The notes beneath the pieces were generated by a model. It saw only the letters and a list, made by a program, of their open reading frames with translations. It was not told the DNA's origin and did no database searches. From Opitutales bacterium (lineage in GTDB: Bacteria; Verrucomicrobiota; Verrucomicrobiia; Opitutales; Opitutaceae), in assembly GCA_018700525.1 (NCBI GenBank), contig JABITN010000031.1, forward strand, positions 1 to 36,562: a stretch of 36,562 nucleotides of DNA, written 5' to 3'. The translations under genes were made by a program, and so were the position numbers. Below, in pieces: positions 8,824 to 17,540 of this stretch (the first letter of the stretch is position 1; each line of letters starts with the position of its first letter).

Positions 8824-10388
8824 ATAGACGTCATCAAGAACTTGTGGACGGGTATTGTTCGGGCATACTCAGCGATGCGGAATTCGCGGAACTGGAAGTG
8901 GCTCTACGGGAAAATCCCTCAATACGTGAGACACTGTTGGAATACCGCGCTCTGGAATCGGCCTTACGGGTGTCTGCGGCATCAGAAGCAGTCCAGCAAT
9001 TTTCGATTCCTGAATTTGGATTCTTCGACCGTTGGCGGGCTCAGATCTATACGCTCGCAGCAACAATAGCTATTTTACTCACCGGAGCAGCAGTTTTCTT
9101 TATGAAAGAATCCAGTATTCAAGCCATTGAGGAACCTCGTTATGACCTCGGTGTAGCCGTGCTCACCCGTACCATTGAAGCGGAGTGGGAAGGAGAGTGG
9201 GTGCCAGCGCCAGGGGATTCCATCCCGCCGGGGCACTGGAAGCTCTCCGGTGGATCTGCGGAGCTGGAGTTCTACAATGGCGCTTCGGTCATTCTGCAAG
9301 GCCCCGCGGATTTAGAGATCGTATCTGCCAACGGTGGCATTTTACACTCAGGTAAGTTGCGAGCTCAAGTCCCGGAGCACGCCCATGGATTCACTATCAC
9401 GAGCCGGGATGTGGAGCTCGTCGATCTTGGAACGGCCTTTGGTATGGAGGTTGATGCAACTGACGGTACGGATGTGCATGTATTTGAGGGTAGCGTACTC
9501 CTTTTTTCACCACAGCCGGGTACGCCACGCAATGGGGGAAGAGAACTGCTTGCAGGTGAAGGGTCGAGGGTGAGCCTAACCGGCGGCTCTTCTTCAATTT
9601 CTATAGAGCCAACGGACTTTTTAAGTCCGGGTGAGCTGAATCGCCGGTCAAAGGAACATCTCCAGTTCAAGTACACTTCCTGGCGAAACGAGTTTGAAGA
9701 GTCCCTAGGCAAATCAAATTTGCTTGCTCGCTACGGATTTGAGCAGGACTTGGAGCACACGCGACTCTTGAGCAATTCCTCGTCAAATAGTGATCCTGGT
9801 CTCGTCGGTTCCATCGTCGGCGCTCGGTGGAGTACGGGCCGCTGGCCGGGGAAAGAAGGGCTCGATTTTAAGCGTCCGAGCGACCGTGTTCGGATTACTG
9901 TACCGGGTAATTACGAATCGATGACATTGGCCACCTGGGTTCGCGTGGATGGATTCGATTATGGATACTGCTCTTTGTTGCTCAGCGATGGTTGGGATCG
10001 TGAGGGCTCAGTGCACTGGCAGATCTCGAAAAAAGGATACATTTCCCTCGCGGTTTGGAACGGTCCGGATATGGAAAGGCACAATTCAAAGGCGGAATTG
10101 ATCATCGAACCTTCGGACTTCGGACGTTGGATGCACCTTGTCGCGACGTACGACGGAGCGAGTGGCACCGTGCGACACTACCGAAATGGGGAGTTGGTTG
10201 GAAACGTAATTGCTAGCCCAGTAGTTCCTCTAAGCATAGACGATGCATTGATTGGAAACTGGAGCCCTGCGCCTCATTCGCCGAACCAGATCCGCAACTT
10301 TAATGGAAGAATGGATGATCTGGCAATTTTTAGCGAAGCGCTTTCTTCAACCGAAATCCAAGCTCTCTATGAAGCTGGGAAACCCTAG
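8820..10388 (+). CDS. FecR-domain / LamG-domain membrane protein (putative sigma regulator)
   Basis: This 522-residue protein starts inside the sigma factor stop codon. Residues 1-70 are cytoplasmic and contain 'VDGYCSGILSDAEFAELEVA', the usual place for sigma contact in FecR-like anti-sigma factors. A single membrane helix lies at about 76-95 ('IYTLAATIAILLTGAAVFFM'). Residues about 145-255 form a FecR domain ('GFTITSRDVELVDLGTAFGM', 'VHVFEGSVLL'). From about 300 to 520 there is a LamG/concanavalin-like jelly roll ('LLARYGFEQDL', 'ITVPGNYESMTLATWVRVDG', 'NGRMDDLAIFSEALSSTEI'). LamG domains bind carbohydrate or protein, so a periplasmic glycan-sensing role is plausible. That differs from classical FecR, which is signalled by a receptor N-terminal domain. 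Domain calls are firm; the sensing role is inferred. Confidence 0.9.
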   Translation: MNRRHQELVDGYCSGILSDAEFAELEVALRENPSIRETLLEYRALESALRVSAASEAVQQFSIPEFGFFDRWRAQIYTLAATIAILLTGAAVFFMKESSIQAIEEPRYDLGVAVLTRTIEAEWEGEWVPAPGDSIPPGHWKLSGGSAELEFYNGASVILQGPADLEIVSANGGILHSGKLRAQVPEHAHGFTITSRDVELVDLGTAFGMEVDATDGTDVHVFEGSVLLFSPQPGTPRNGGRELLAGEGSRVSLTGGSSSISIEPTDFLSPGELNRRSKEHLQFKYTSWRNEFEESLGKSNLLARYGFEQDLEHTRLLSNSSSNSDPGLVGSIVGARWSTGRWPGKEGLDFKRPSDRVRITVPGNYESMTLATWVRVDGFDYGYCSLLLSDGWDREGSVHWQISKKGYISLAVWNGPDMERHNSKAELIIEPSDFGRWMHLVATYDGASGTVRHYRNGELVGNVIASPVVPLSIDDALIGNWSPAPHSPNQIRNFNGRMDDLAIFSEALSSTEIQALYEAGKP

Positions 10389-10625
10389 CTCTATTATCCT
10401 AGATTCCGCAGTTGCTCGCAGCGATCTGGCCCAATCTGCAGGGCTGCAGCGCCTTGCTCGATTGACTCGATGCTAAAATCAGACGACAAGCCAAAGCGAA
10501 AAAAGAGGCTGTCGAAGCCCCGATTGGCAATTCCAAGCGATAAAAAGACCCGGATGTATTGACGGGTGGACAAAATAGTGTGGGCAATTTTGCGGATTCG
10601 CGTAGTGTTCTTCTAGTAACCTATT
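10389..10625. other. Intergenic gap with a possible micro-ORF and a GGGCAATT site
   Basis: This is a 237-base gap. A possible 30-codon frame begins at the ATG near 10470 and is very basic (KPKRKKRLSKP), but it has no ribosome-binding site and no known match, so I do not call it a gene. CAAAAT (10571-10576) and ATTTTG (10587-10592) form an inverted repeat around GTGTGGGCA. It carries the same GGGCAATT core seen at 3976 and 8233 and lies about 35 bases before the ThuA gene. Confidence 0.35.
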
Positions 10626-11528
10626 ATGAACATTATATCCCGAATATTTATCAGTATTTTCTTAGTTTCCACGGCTTACGCTGCGCCTGTGCATGTATTG
10701 ATGTGGGACGAGCGCCAGCCACGACAGGCGGAAGCCTACGACAACTTTCTTGGAAACGAGATCGTCGAGCGTCTCAAGGCGACGACTACTGGGCTCGAGA
10801 TCCGCTCCGTCGCCTTGGACGATCCCGAGCAGGGACTATCTGCGGAAAATCTGGATTGGGCCGATGTCATTATCTGGTGGGGACACGCTCGCCAATGGGA
10901 GATCTCTCCGGAAACTGCGCAGCGGAAACTCATCAATCGGGTGATGTCCGGAAAACTGGATTTGATCGCCCTTCACTCCGCCCATTGGGCCACGGTTTTC
11001 ATGGAAGCCATGAACGAAAAAACGCGGGCTATCGTCCGCGAACGCTATCTCAACAAGGACCCCAAATTCGAGGTCGAAGTCGAGTATATACCGGTTTCTA
11101 GTAGAATGGCCCCAACGGCTGACTCGGTTGTTACTCCAGCCTATTATGCTCGAAAGAAAGGCAGGAATCTTGCTCATGTTCGTGTGGATATGCCCAATTG
11201 CTGCTTTCCTTCTTACCGCCCCGATGGGGAGCCTGGAGTCATGAGCATCAAGGCACCTAATCATCCAATCGCTAAAGGGCTTCCCCAGACCTTTATAGTA
11301 AAAGCGACGGAGATGTATAACGAGCCTTTTCACGTGCCGGATCCCGACGAGGTTATTTTCGAAGAGCGCTGGAAAGAGGGTGAGTGGTTCCGTAGTGGGA
11401 TGGTTTGGAATATCGGCAAAGGCAAAGTCTTCTACTTTCGACCCGGCCACGAGACCTACCCGGTTTTCAAGCAGCCCGAAATTATCCAGGTTCTCGCCAA
11501 TGCCTGCCATTGGCTGGGCGGGAATTAG
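10626..11528 (+). CDS. ThuA-domain protein (trehalose-utilisation family), exported
   Basis: This is a 300-residue protein. Residues 1-19 are a signal peptide ('IISRIFISIFLVSTAYA'), so it acts in the periplasm or outside. The rest is a ThuA domain with a class-I glutamine amidotransferase-like fold: 'VHVLMWDERQP' at the first strand, 'ADVIIWWGHA', 'DLIALHSAHWATVFMEAM' and the C-terminal 'WNIGKGKVFYFRPGHETYPV'. ThuA-family proteins in this phylum sit in sugar-use clusters, but the biochemical role is not settled. The gene ends 33 bases before the first sulfatase of the cluster and probably heads that operon. The ATG at 10626 opens the signal peptide and is the natural start. Confidence 0.9.
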   Translation: MNIISRIFISIFLVSTAYAAPVHVLMWDERQPRQAEAYDNFLGNEIVERLKATTTGLEIRSVALDDPEQGLSAENLDWADVIIWWGHARQWEISPETAQRKLINRVMSGKLDLIALHSAHWATVFMEAMNEKTRAIVRERYLNKDPKFEVEVEYIPVSSRMAPTADSVVTPAYYARKKGRNLAHVRVDMPNCCFPSYRPDGEPGVMSIKAPNHPIAKGLPQTFIVKATEMYNEPFHVPDPDEVIFEERWKEGEWFRSGMVWNIGKGKVFYFRPGHETYPVFKQPEIIQVLANACHWLGGN

Positions 11529-11561
11529 TAATCTGTTTTTGTTAATTGAACTTCACTAACT

Positions 11562-13535
11562 TTGGTACAAAGATACATTTGGTTTGCCGGTATCGTCCCG
11601 GTAAGGGGGTTAAGTATTGTCCAGATTCTGACTCTAGTTGGGGCAATCTTAGTCGTATCGCAATTTTCATCTGCACAGGATAAGCTAGGCTTACAGAGCA
11701 GACCCAATGTCGTTTTCATACTGACTGACGATCAAGGCTATGGGCCGATGGGCTGCCATGGGGACGTGAATGTCAAGACGCCCGCGCTAGATCGTCTTTA
11801 CGCGGAAAGTGTTCGTTTCACCAATTTCCATGTTCAGCCGAATTGCGCCCCTACAAGAGCGCTTCTCCTAACAGGGAAACCGTCGCTCACGAATGGAGTT
11901 TGGGCTACGATTCGTGGGCGTTCGCTGCTAAGGAGAGGCGAATCTACTATCGCGAATATGTTACAAGACAGTGGATACAGAACTGCATTGTTCGGGAAGT
12001 GGCACCTTGGCGATAACTACCCGTTCCGTCCACAGGATCGCGGATTTGAAGAGGTTCTTGTTCATGGAGGGGGAGGGGTAGGCAACATTCAGGACTATTG
12101 GGCCAACAATTATTTCAATGACTACTACCTGCACAATGGGAAATGGAAGCAATTCAAAGGATATTGTACCGATGTCTGGTTCGATGAAGCTATTCAGTTT
12201 ATTGAAGAAAATCAGGATGACCCTTTTTTCGTCATGATATCCACTAATGCCCCACATCTCCCATTGGTGGCTCCTCAATCGTACATGGAATCTTATCGAG
12301 GCCAGAGAGAGCTGCTGGCTCAGCCGGGAACGGCAGAATTCTATGCTATGGTTGCTAATATTGACGATAATATTGGTCGCTTGCGTGCAAAATTGGATAC
12401 GTTAGATCTGAAAGATAATACGATTCTGATCTTCATGTCAGACAATGGCAGCCTACTCCAGTTTACGACTTGGAATGCCGGTATGGCGGGAGGGAAAGGC
12501 AGGATGTGGGACGGTGGTCACCGTGTACCGTTCTTTATAAGCTGGCCGGATGGATTCAGTGGGGGGCGTGACATCGGAGTGCTCACATCGGGATTGGATT
12601 TACGGCCAACTCTGGAAGAGCTTTGCGGATTGGAGTCAAGTTCTAGGTCGGCCGAAGAGGGTAAAAGTCTGGGGCCGCTGATTCGCGGTCTAACTCCCAG
12701 CTGGATTGATCGTATGATATGTCTGGACTATCAGAATCAGCAGCAGACTCCGCAAAAGAACAATCCGCATGTTGTCATGCAGGGTAATTGGAGATGGTTG
12801 GCTGAGAACCGAGCAGGTCCGCTCACCTGGGAAGAAGGGGTAGATTATACGCTTCCCGATCCTAGAGGAGAACTCCACAATCTAGATGTTGATCCTGGGC
12901 AAAGGCATGACGTCAAAGCGGAGCATCCTGAGCGTGTACGTGAGATGCAGGCGAGTTACAATCGTTGGTGGCGAACTCTAAATTCTCGAGATCCTGCTGC
13001 GGGCCACGAAATTGTTATTGGCTCCGATCACGAGAATCCCACAGCGCTTACGACCCATGACATCAGCGGAGAAGTGGCCTGGAATCATGATCAGGTTCTT
13101 GCGGGATTTCGAGCCACTGGCCACTGGGAGATTGAAGTCACCCAAAACGGCGAGTATGAATTTGCGTTGCGGCGCTATCCAGCCGAGGCGGGTGACCCAA
13201 TACTCGGAACCATCCCGGTCCCGGCAAAACTTAGAAACTTCCATTACTTTGATGGGCGGTACCAATATGCCACGACTCACGAACAAAGTGTCGCTCTACC
13301 GGTTGCATCCGCGTCGCTTAAAATCGGAACATTCGAAAGTGAAAAGGCTCTTCCCGAAAAAACCGCTGCTTCTACTGACTATGAAGTGAATGCAAACGGC
13401 GAGGTAGTAGCGGTAAAATTCACTGCCAACTTGAGAGCGGGTATCACAAAACTCGAAGCCTCCTTCTCCGATGTGTCAGGAAATCTTTTGACCACTCCGT
13501 ATTATATAAAGGTTACTAGAAACCCAGTGTACTAA
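11562..13535 (+). CDS. Sulfatase with long C-terminal beta-sandwich extension
   Basis: This is a 657-residue exported sulfatase. The only reasonable start that keeps the whole signal peptide (1-39, ending 'QFSSAQ') is TTG at 11562; no ATG occurs in that stretch. Active-site elements are D56-D57 ('FILTDDQGYG'), the formylglycine site C95-A-P-T-R99, 'FGKWHLGDNYPFRPQDRGFE', and 'IFMSDNGS' carrying late metal ligands. After about residue 480 comes an extra domain of roughly 170 residues ('GHWEIEVTQNGEYEFALRRY', 'NGEVVAVKFTANLRAGITKL'), likely a beta-sandwich. A decayed copy of this same C-terminal domain lies at 17216-17470 on the other strand. It is the second gene of the probable ThuA-sulfatase operon, 20 bases before the next gene. 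The substrate is unknown. Confidence 0.93.
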   Translation: MVQRYIWFAGIVPVRGLSIVQILTLVGAILVVSQFSSAQDKLGLQSRPNVVFILTDDQGYGPMGCHGDVNVKTPALDRLYAESVRFTNFHVQPNCAPTRALLLTGKPSLTNGVWATIRGRSLLRRGESTIANMLQDSGYRTALFGKWHLGDNYPFRPQDRGFEEVLVHGGGGVGNIQDYWANNYFNDYYLHNGKWKQFKGYCTDVWFDEAIQFIEENQDDPFFVMISTNAPHLPLVAPQSYMESYRGQRELLAQPGTAEFYAMVANIDDNIGRLRAKLDTLDLKDNTILIFMSDNGSLLQFTTWNAGMAGGKGRMWDGGHRVPFFISWPDGFSGGRDIGVLTSGLDLRPTLEELCGLESSSRSAEEGKSLGPLIRGLTPSWIDRMICLDYQNQQQTPQKNNPHVVMQGNWRWLAENRAGPLTWEEGVDYTLPDPRGELHNLDVDPGQRHDVKAEHPERVREMQASYNRWWRTLNSRDPAAGHEIVIGSDHENPTALTTHDISGEVAWNHDQVLAGFRATGHWEIEVTQNGEYEFALRRYPAEAGDPILGTIPVPAKLRNFHYFDGRYQYATTHEQSVALPVASASLKIGTFESEKALPEKTAASTDYEVNANGEVVAVKFTANLRAGITKLEASFSDVSGNLLTTPYYIKVTRNPVY

Positions 13536-13555
13536 TATACCAAATCAGAGTCCAA

Positions 13556-15112
13556 ATGAAGCTAACTTTTATATCTATTTTCTTAATGTGCGTCTCGCTC
13601 AACGGAGTCGAGAGACCTAACATCGTCTTGATTCTGGCTGACGATCTTGGTTATGGAGACGTGAGTTGTTACAATCCGGAGTCCAAAGTGCAGACGCAGA
13701 ATATTGACCGGCTGGCGATGGAAGGCATGCGGTTCACGGACGCGCACAGTCCATCCACGGTCTGCACGCCAACCCGCTACAGCATCATGACCGGCCAGAT
13801 GGTGTTTCGATTGAATTATCCTGGTGTTTTCACGGGAGTCGGTGGACCCGGTTTGATCAAGGAAGATCGCTTAACGCTTCCCGGTATGCTTCGCGACCAG
13901 GGTTACGAAACGGCGCTGTTTGGTAAATGGCACATAGGCATGTCCTTTTTGGATAGGAATGGCGCGGTTATCAACGTAAAGGAGCCGCCCCGGGAAACGA
14001 GCAGGGAATTAAAGCAAAAGATCGGATTGGATGCCGTGAAGCGTATCGACTATTCGCGTGCGATTCCCGATGCGCCGATTCATCGGGGGTTTGATCATTT
14101 CTTTGGCACGGTGTGTTGCCCGACCAGCGATTGGCTCTACGCTTTTATTGATGGAGATCGTATCCCGACGCCACCCACGCAAATATTAGATAGAGACAAA
14201 CTGCCTAAACACGAATGGTCCTTCGATTGCCGTATAGGGATGGTTGCGCCGGACTTCAACCACGAAGAAGTCGATATGGTGTTTCTCGAAAAGAGTCTGG
14301 AATTTCTCGATACACACCATCAGGAAAACCCAAGGAAGCCGTTCTTTCTCTTCCACTCGCTCCAGGCGGTTCACCTTCCATCCTTTCCCGGTAAGGACTT
14401 TCAAGGCAAGACGACGGCAGGGCCTCACGGCGATTTCATCTACCAGTTTGATCATATTGTCGGTCAGTTAATGAAAAAACTCGAAGATCTGGGGATTGCG
14501 GAAAACACCTTGGTGATCGTGACCAGTGATAATGGCCCCGAAGTGGGAACCGTCATCAACATGCGCAGTAAATACCAGCACGATGGAGCGAGACCCTGGC
14601 GTGGTGTGAAACGCGACAACTGGGAAGGCGGACATCGAGTTCCTATGATCGTTCGTTGGCCCGGAAAGGTGGAAGCAGGATCCATTGCGGAACAGACTGT
14701 GTGTCTCACCGATATCATGGCCACTTGTGCCGCGATTACAGACGCAAAGCTGCCTAACGGCGCTGCCGAAGATAGTTTTAATATTCTGCCTGTCCTTTTA
14801 GGTGAGGCGAAAGATGAAATTCGGGAATTCACTTTGCATCAGACCATCAGTCTCGATCTGGCAATACGGAAAGGCGAATGGAAGTATCTCGACCACAAAG
14901 GATCGGGGGGAAACAACTACGATCAAGCAAAGCTGAAACTGTATGCTTTGCCGGATACGGCTCCTAACGCTCCGGGTCAGCTCTACGATTTGAAAAGAGA
15001 TCCAGGAGAGACGAATAACCTGTACTTTGTGTATCCGGAAATCGTCAGGGAATTGAAGAGTAAGCTTGAGCAATTTAAGGAAAGTGGCCGTAGCGCCCCG
15101 AGACGTTTATGA
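13556..15112 (+). CDS. Sulfatase (arylsulfatase-type)
   Basis: This is a 518-residue exported sulfatase. Residues 1-18 are a short signal peptide. The metal ligands D29-D30 lie in 'ILADDLGYGDVS'. The formylglycine site is C70-T-P-T-R74 followed by 'YSIMTG'. 'FGKWHIGM', 'HRGFDHFFG' and 'VIVTSDNGPEVG' are further family motifs. A C-terminal 'GQLYDLKRDPGETNNLYFVY' segment is typical of S1 sulfatases. It is a close paralogue of the partial sulfatase at the left edge. Its stop codon overlaps the start of the next sulfatase (ATGA, 15109-15112), so the two are translationally coupled. It needs formylglycine maturation by an enzyme encoded elsewhere. The sulfated substrate is not known. Confidence 0.95.
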   Translation: MKLTFISIFLMCVSLNGVERPNIVLILADDLGYGDVSCYNPESKVQTQNIDRLAMEGMRFTDAHSPSTVCTPTRYSIMTGQMVFRLNYPGVFTGVGGPGLIKEDRLTLPGMLRDQGYETALFGKWHIGMSFLDRNGAVINVKEPPRETSRELKQKIGLDAVKRIDYSRAIPDAPIHRGFDHFFGTVCCPTSDWLYAFIDGDRIPTPPTQILDRDKLPKHEWSFDCRIGMVAPDFNHEEVDMVFLEKSLEFLDTHHQENPRKPFFLFHSLQAVHLPSFPGKDFQGKTTAGPHGDFIYQFDHIVGQLMKKLEDLGIAENTLVIVTSDNGPEVGTVINMRSKYQHDGARPWRGVKRDNWEGGHRVPMIVRWPGKVEAGSIAEQTVCLTDIMATCAAITDAKLPNGAAEDSFNILPVLLGEAKDEIREFTLHQTISLDLAIRKGEWKYLDHKGSGGNNYDQAKLKLYALPDTAPNAPGQLYDLKRDPGETNNLYFVYPEIVRELKSKLEQFKESGRSAPRRL

Positions 15113-16752
15113 AGATAGTAAATCCAATATCAGTGTTCCTAATAGGGGTGTTATTGATCCCCCATTTATCCTGTGCAATGGATACGAAACCAAACATTGT
15201 TTTCATTTTGGCCGATGATTTGGGTATTGGCGATACGGGTGCTTATGGAGGAGATCGCTGCCTTATCGATACGCCAAACATTGACTCTCTGGCTGCTAGC
15301 GGGTTGCGGTTTACTGATGTTCATCCAAGCGCATCCGTTTGCGGGCCCACTCGACAAGCGCTGATGACCGGACGTTATCCCTGGCGTTTTGGCCCCGCTG
15401 TAAACAGCGGCCCGTGGGGTTTCGTCGGTCCCCAGCCCAATTCAGAAAAGTATACGCTCGGTAAACTACTAAAGAAATCCGGTTACAGTACGGGCTATGT
15501 GGGGAAGTGGCACCTTGGCACGATCATGACTACTTTGGACGGCAAGAAACAGGATCTAGCCAACGTAGATTTCACCAAGCCATTGAAATATGGGCCGGTG
15601 CAATTTGGATTCGACGAAAGTTTCATACTCCCGGGCTCGCTCGACATGTACCCCTACGCTTATGCGCGAAACAATGTTTGGCAGGGTGAAGTCTCAGCCC
15701 AGAAAGGCTGGAGCGCTTTCAACCGGGTGGGACCTGCGGAAAAGGACTTCGAAGACCATGAAGTGCTGGAAACGTTTTATCGCGAAGCGGAATTTTTTAT
15801 AGGGAATCAAGAGAAGGGCACTCCGTTTTTTCTCTTCCTGGCCCTCACGGCTCCCCACACTCCGACCAGCCCTGGAATCAATTGGCAGGGAAAGAGCGAA
15901 CTGGGTGTATATGGAGATTTTGTGATGGAGACCGACCATTCGGTAGAGCGTGTGATGAATGCTCTAAAGGAAAAGGGACTGGACCAAAACACATTGGTTT
16001 TGTTTTCGTCAGACCACGGTGCAGCTCCGTATGCGGGAAACATCCTGAAAGCGACTCCCGGACAGATCAAATTGCTGGAAGAGAAGGGGCACTATCCCAG
16101 TGGGCCGCACCGTGGGTATAAGTTTTCTGTATACGAAGGAGGCTTACGGGTCCCTCTCATTGCTTGGTGGCCGGGAGTTGTTCCTCAAGGATCTACGAGT
16201 GACGCTTTGGTGGGCCTGAACGATTTTATGGCGACCTTTGCGGAACTGACAGGTGTGAAGCTGGGGGACGACGAAGCGCCTGACTCCATCAGTTTCGCGA
16301 ATCTCTTAAGGAACCCCGAGGCCAAAGGGACGCGACGCAACTTGATCATGCAATCCGTTGTGCCGTTTGTCATCAGAGATGGAAGTTGGAAACTGTGTAT
16401 ATGTCCCGGTAGTGGAATGCCTGGTAATTCAGAAAATGGCGCAGGAAACGTGCCATCCCCTGAAAATGCTTGGCGAAAAGCGCTGAGTCAGTTTTCTAAC
16501 GTTCCAAAAGAATCGGAACTACTCAAAGCGCCTTTTGTGCAATTGTTCAATTTGGCTAATGATCCGCACGAGGACCATAACCTTGCAGCGAAAAATCCGG
16601 GAAGAGTAGCGAGAATGATCTCGCTACTGAAGAAGCAAATTGAAAGGGGCCGTAGCACACATGGCCCTAAGCTGGAAAATGATCAGTATATCAAGATTAT
16701 AGATACCAGTGGAAGGCGATTGCCGGAGTTTGTCCGTGATACGTTCCGGTAG
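15109..16752 (+). CDS. Sulfatase (arylsulfatase-type)
   Basis: This is a 547-residue sulfatase and the last gene of the probable ThuA-sulfatase operon. Residues 1-23 form a signal peptide with a Cys near the end ('IPHLSCAMD'), so lipoprotein anchoring is possible but the lipobox is weak. Metal ligands D36-D37 are in 'ILADDLGIGDTGAYGG'. The formylglycine site is C78-G-P-T-R82 followed by 'QALMTGRYPWR'. 'VGKWHLG', 'LFSSDHGAAPYAG' and 'FNLANDPHEDHNLA' complete the S1 pattern. It starts four bases inside the previous gene. After its stop, no clear terminator is visible. The set of three different sulfatases in one operon suggests stepwise desulfation of a glycan with several sulfate positions, which is inference. 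Confidence 0.95.
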   Translation: MKIVNPISVFLIGVLLIPHLSCAMDTKPNIVFILADDLGIGDTGAYGGDRCLIDTPNIDSLAASGLRFTDVHPSASVCGPTRQALMTGRYPWRFGPAVNSGPWGFVGPQPNSEKYTLGKLLKKSGYSTGYVGKWHLGTIMTTLDGKKQDLANVDFTKPLKYGPVQFGFDESFILPGSLDMYPYAYARNNVWQGEVSAQKGWSAFNRVGPAEKDFEDHEVLETFYREAEFFIGNQEKGTPFFLFLALTAPHTPTSPGINWQGKSELGVYGDFVMETDHSVERVMNALKEKGLDQNTLVLFSSDHGAAPYAGNILKATPGQIKLLEEKGHYPSGPHRGYKFSVYEGGLRVPLIAWWPGVVPQGSTSDALVGLNDFMATFAELTGVKLGDDEAPDSISFANLLRNPEAKGTRRNLIMQSVVPFVIRDGSWKLCICPGSGMPGNSENGAGNVPSPENAWRKALSQFSNVPKESELLKAPFVQLFNLANDPHEDHNLAAKNPGRVARMISLLKKQIERGRSTHGPKLENDQYIKIIDTSGRRLPEFVRDTFR

Positions 16753-17215
16753 GGATAATTGTGTTGTGGAAACTTTGGATGGGCAGGAATAAGATTCCGA
16801 CAAGAATTCGTTTCGCACGCATATCGTATTCACTTTTATGGTCTTGTTTGCTTCCGGCTGTGTCTCCCGACGGGGCATCCCCATTGTCGATACGCAAGCA
16901 GTTGGGGATGAATCCCGGCTGGTTGATATTGCCGTGACAGTTGGGGATGGCCTATGAGAAACCGCTGGAAGTGATCGAGAGATAGGAAGAGGCTAGTGAA
17001 ACGAAGATTCATTGGTAGGATACTACGGTTTTTGGAAAGTGTGCGCGAATCGGACGAATTGGGAATAGAAAACGAAGAGGCTGCCAAACACTACTTTGTT
17101 AAATACACTCTAGATATTGTGAAATCAAAAGTAGCACGGGCATCCTGCCTGTGAAGAAACAGGCTGTCCCTTCGACCTAGCTCAGGATCGATGAGAAGCC
17201 TGTCCTACTCTTAGA
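16753..17215. other. Intergenic region, mostly non-coding
   Basis: No gene can be supported in these 463 bases. A 39-codon frame at 16838-16957 starts 'MVLFASGC', which looks like a lipobox, but it has no family match and no ribosome-binding site. A small hairpin, GCCTGT (17147-17152) with ACAGGC (17159-17164), lies in a stretch resembling a dispersed 'CGGGCATCCTGCCTGTG' repeat. The region borders a sulfatase ghost and may be decayed coding DNA. Confidence 0.4.
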
Positions 17216-17470
17216 TTAATTAGAGAATCTTTTTCCCGCTATTTTCGAGTCACCGTTACGCAGTAGGGGCGCTGTCAGGTGCGTTCCGGACTCGTCGGGG
17301 AAGGGTACTTCTAGTTTCGTTATGCCGGCCTTCAACTTAGCTTTAAATTTTACAGCGATGACCTGGCCGCGAGCGTTTACCTCTTAGTCGGCCGAGGCCT
17401 AGCCTTTCTCGGGGAGCGCTTTTTGACCTTCGAATGATCCAACCTTCAGCGATGCGGGAAAAAAAGGGAA
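17216..17470 (-). pseudogene. Sulfatase C-terminal remnant with two in-frame stops
   Basis: Read on the minus strand, this stretch gives 'PASLKVGSFEGQKALPEK', then a stop, then 'EVNARGQVIAVKFKAKLKAG', then 'ITKLEVPFPDESGTHLTAPL'. This matches the last 70 or so residues of the 657-residue sulfatase encoded at 11562-13535 ('SASLKIGTFESEKALPEK', 'EVNANGEVVAVKFTANLRAG', 'ITKLEASFSDVSGNLLTTP') at well over half of positions. There are in-frame stops at 17399-17401 (TAG) and 17384-17386 (TAA); the second replaces the Tyr codon of the intact gene. The frame ends with TAA at 17216-17218. The rest of the gene, including the catalytic domain, is absent. It is a non-functional relic of a second, inverted copy of that sulfatase. 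Confidence 0.88.
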
Positions 17471-17540
17471 AGAGTCCTATAATTCCTTGAGTGAGCGGGG
17501 TATGCATTGAAAGTTGCTTTTGCCATGGGAATTTCCAATT

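Noticed and set aside
10470-10562. 30-codon basic micro-ORF between FecR-LamG and ThuA genes
   Set aside because: No ribosome-binding site and no family match; basic composition alone is not evidence.
10836-11510. 224-codon minus-strand frame opposite ThuA
   Set aside because: It mirrors a well-supported ThuA gene; no motif and no signal.
16838-16957. 39-codon frame with a lipobox-like start
   Set aside because: Short, no ribosome-binding site, no similarity I recognise; lipobox-like strings occur by chance.
17514-17540. Longer N-terminus of the MNT protein from a TTG codon
   Set aside because: Adds nine residues not seen in the family; ATG at 17541 is better placed.
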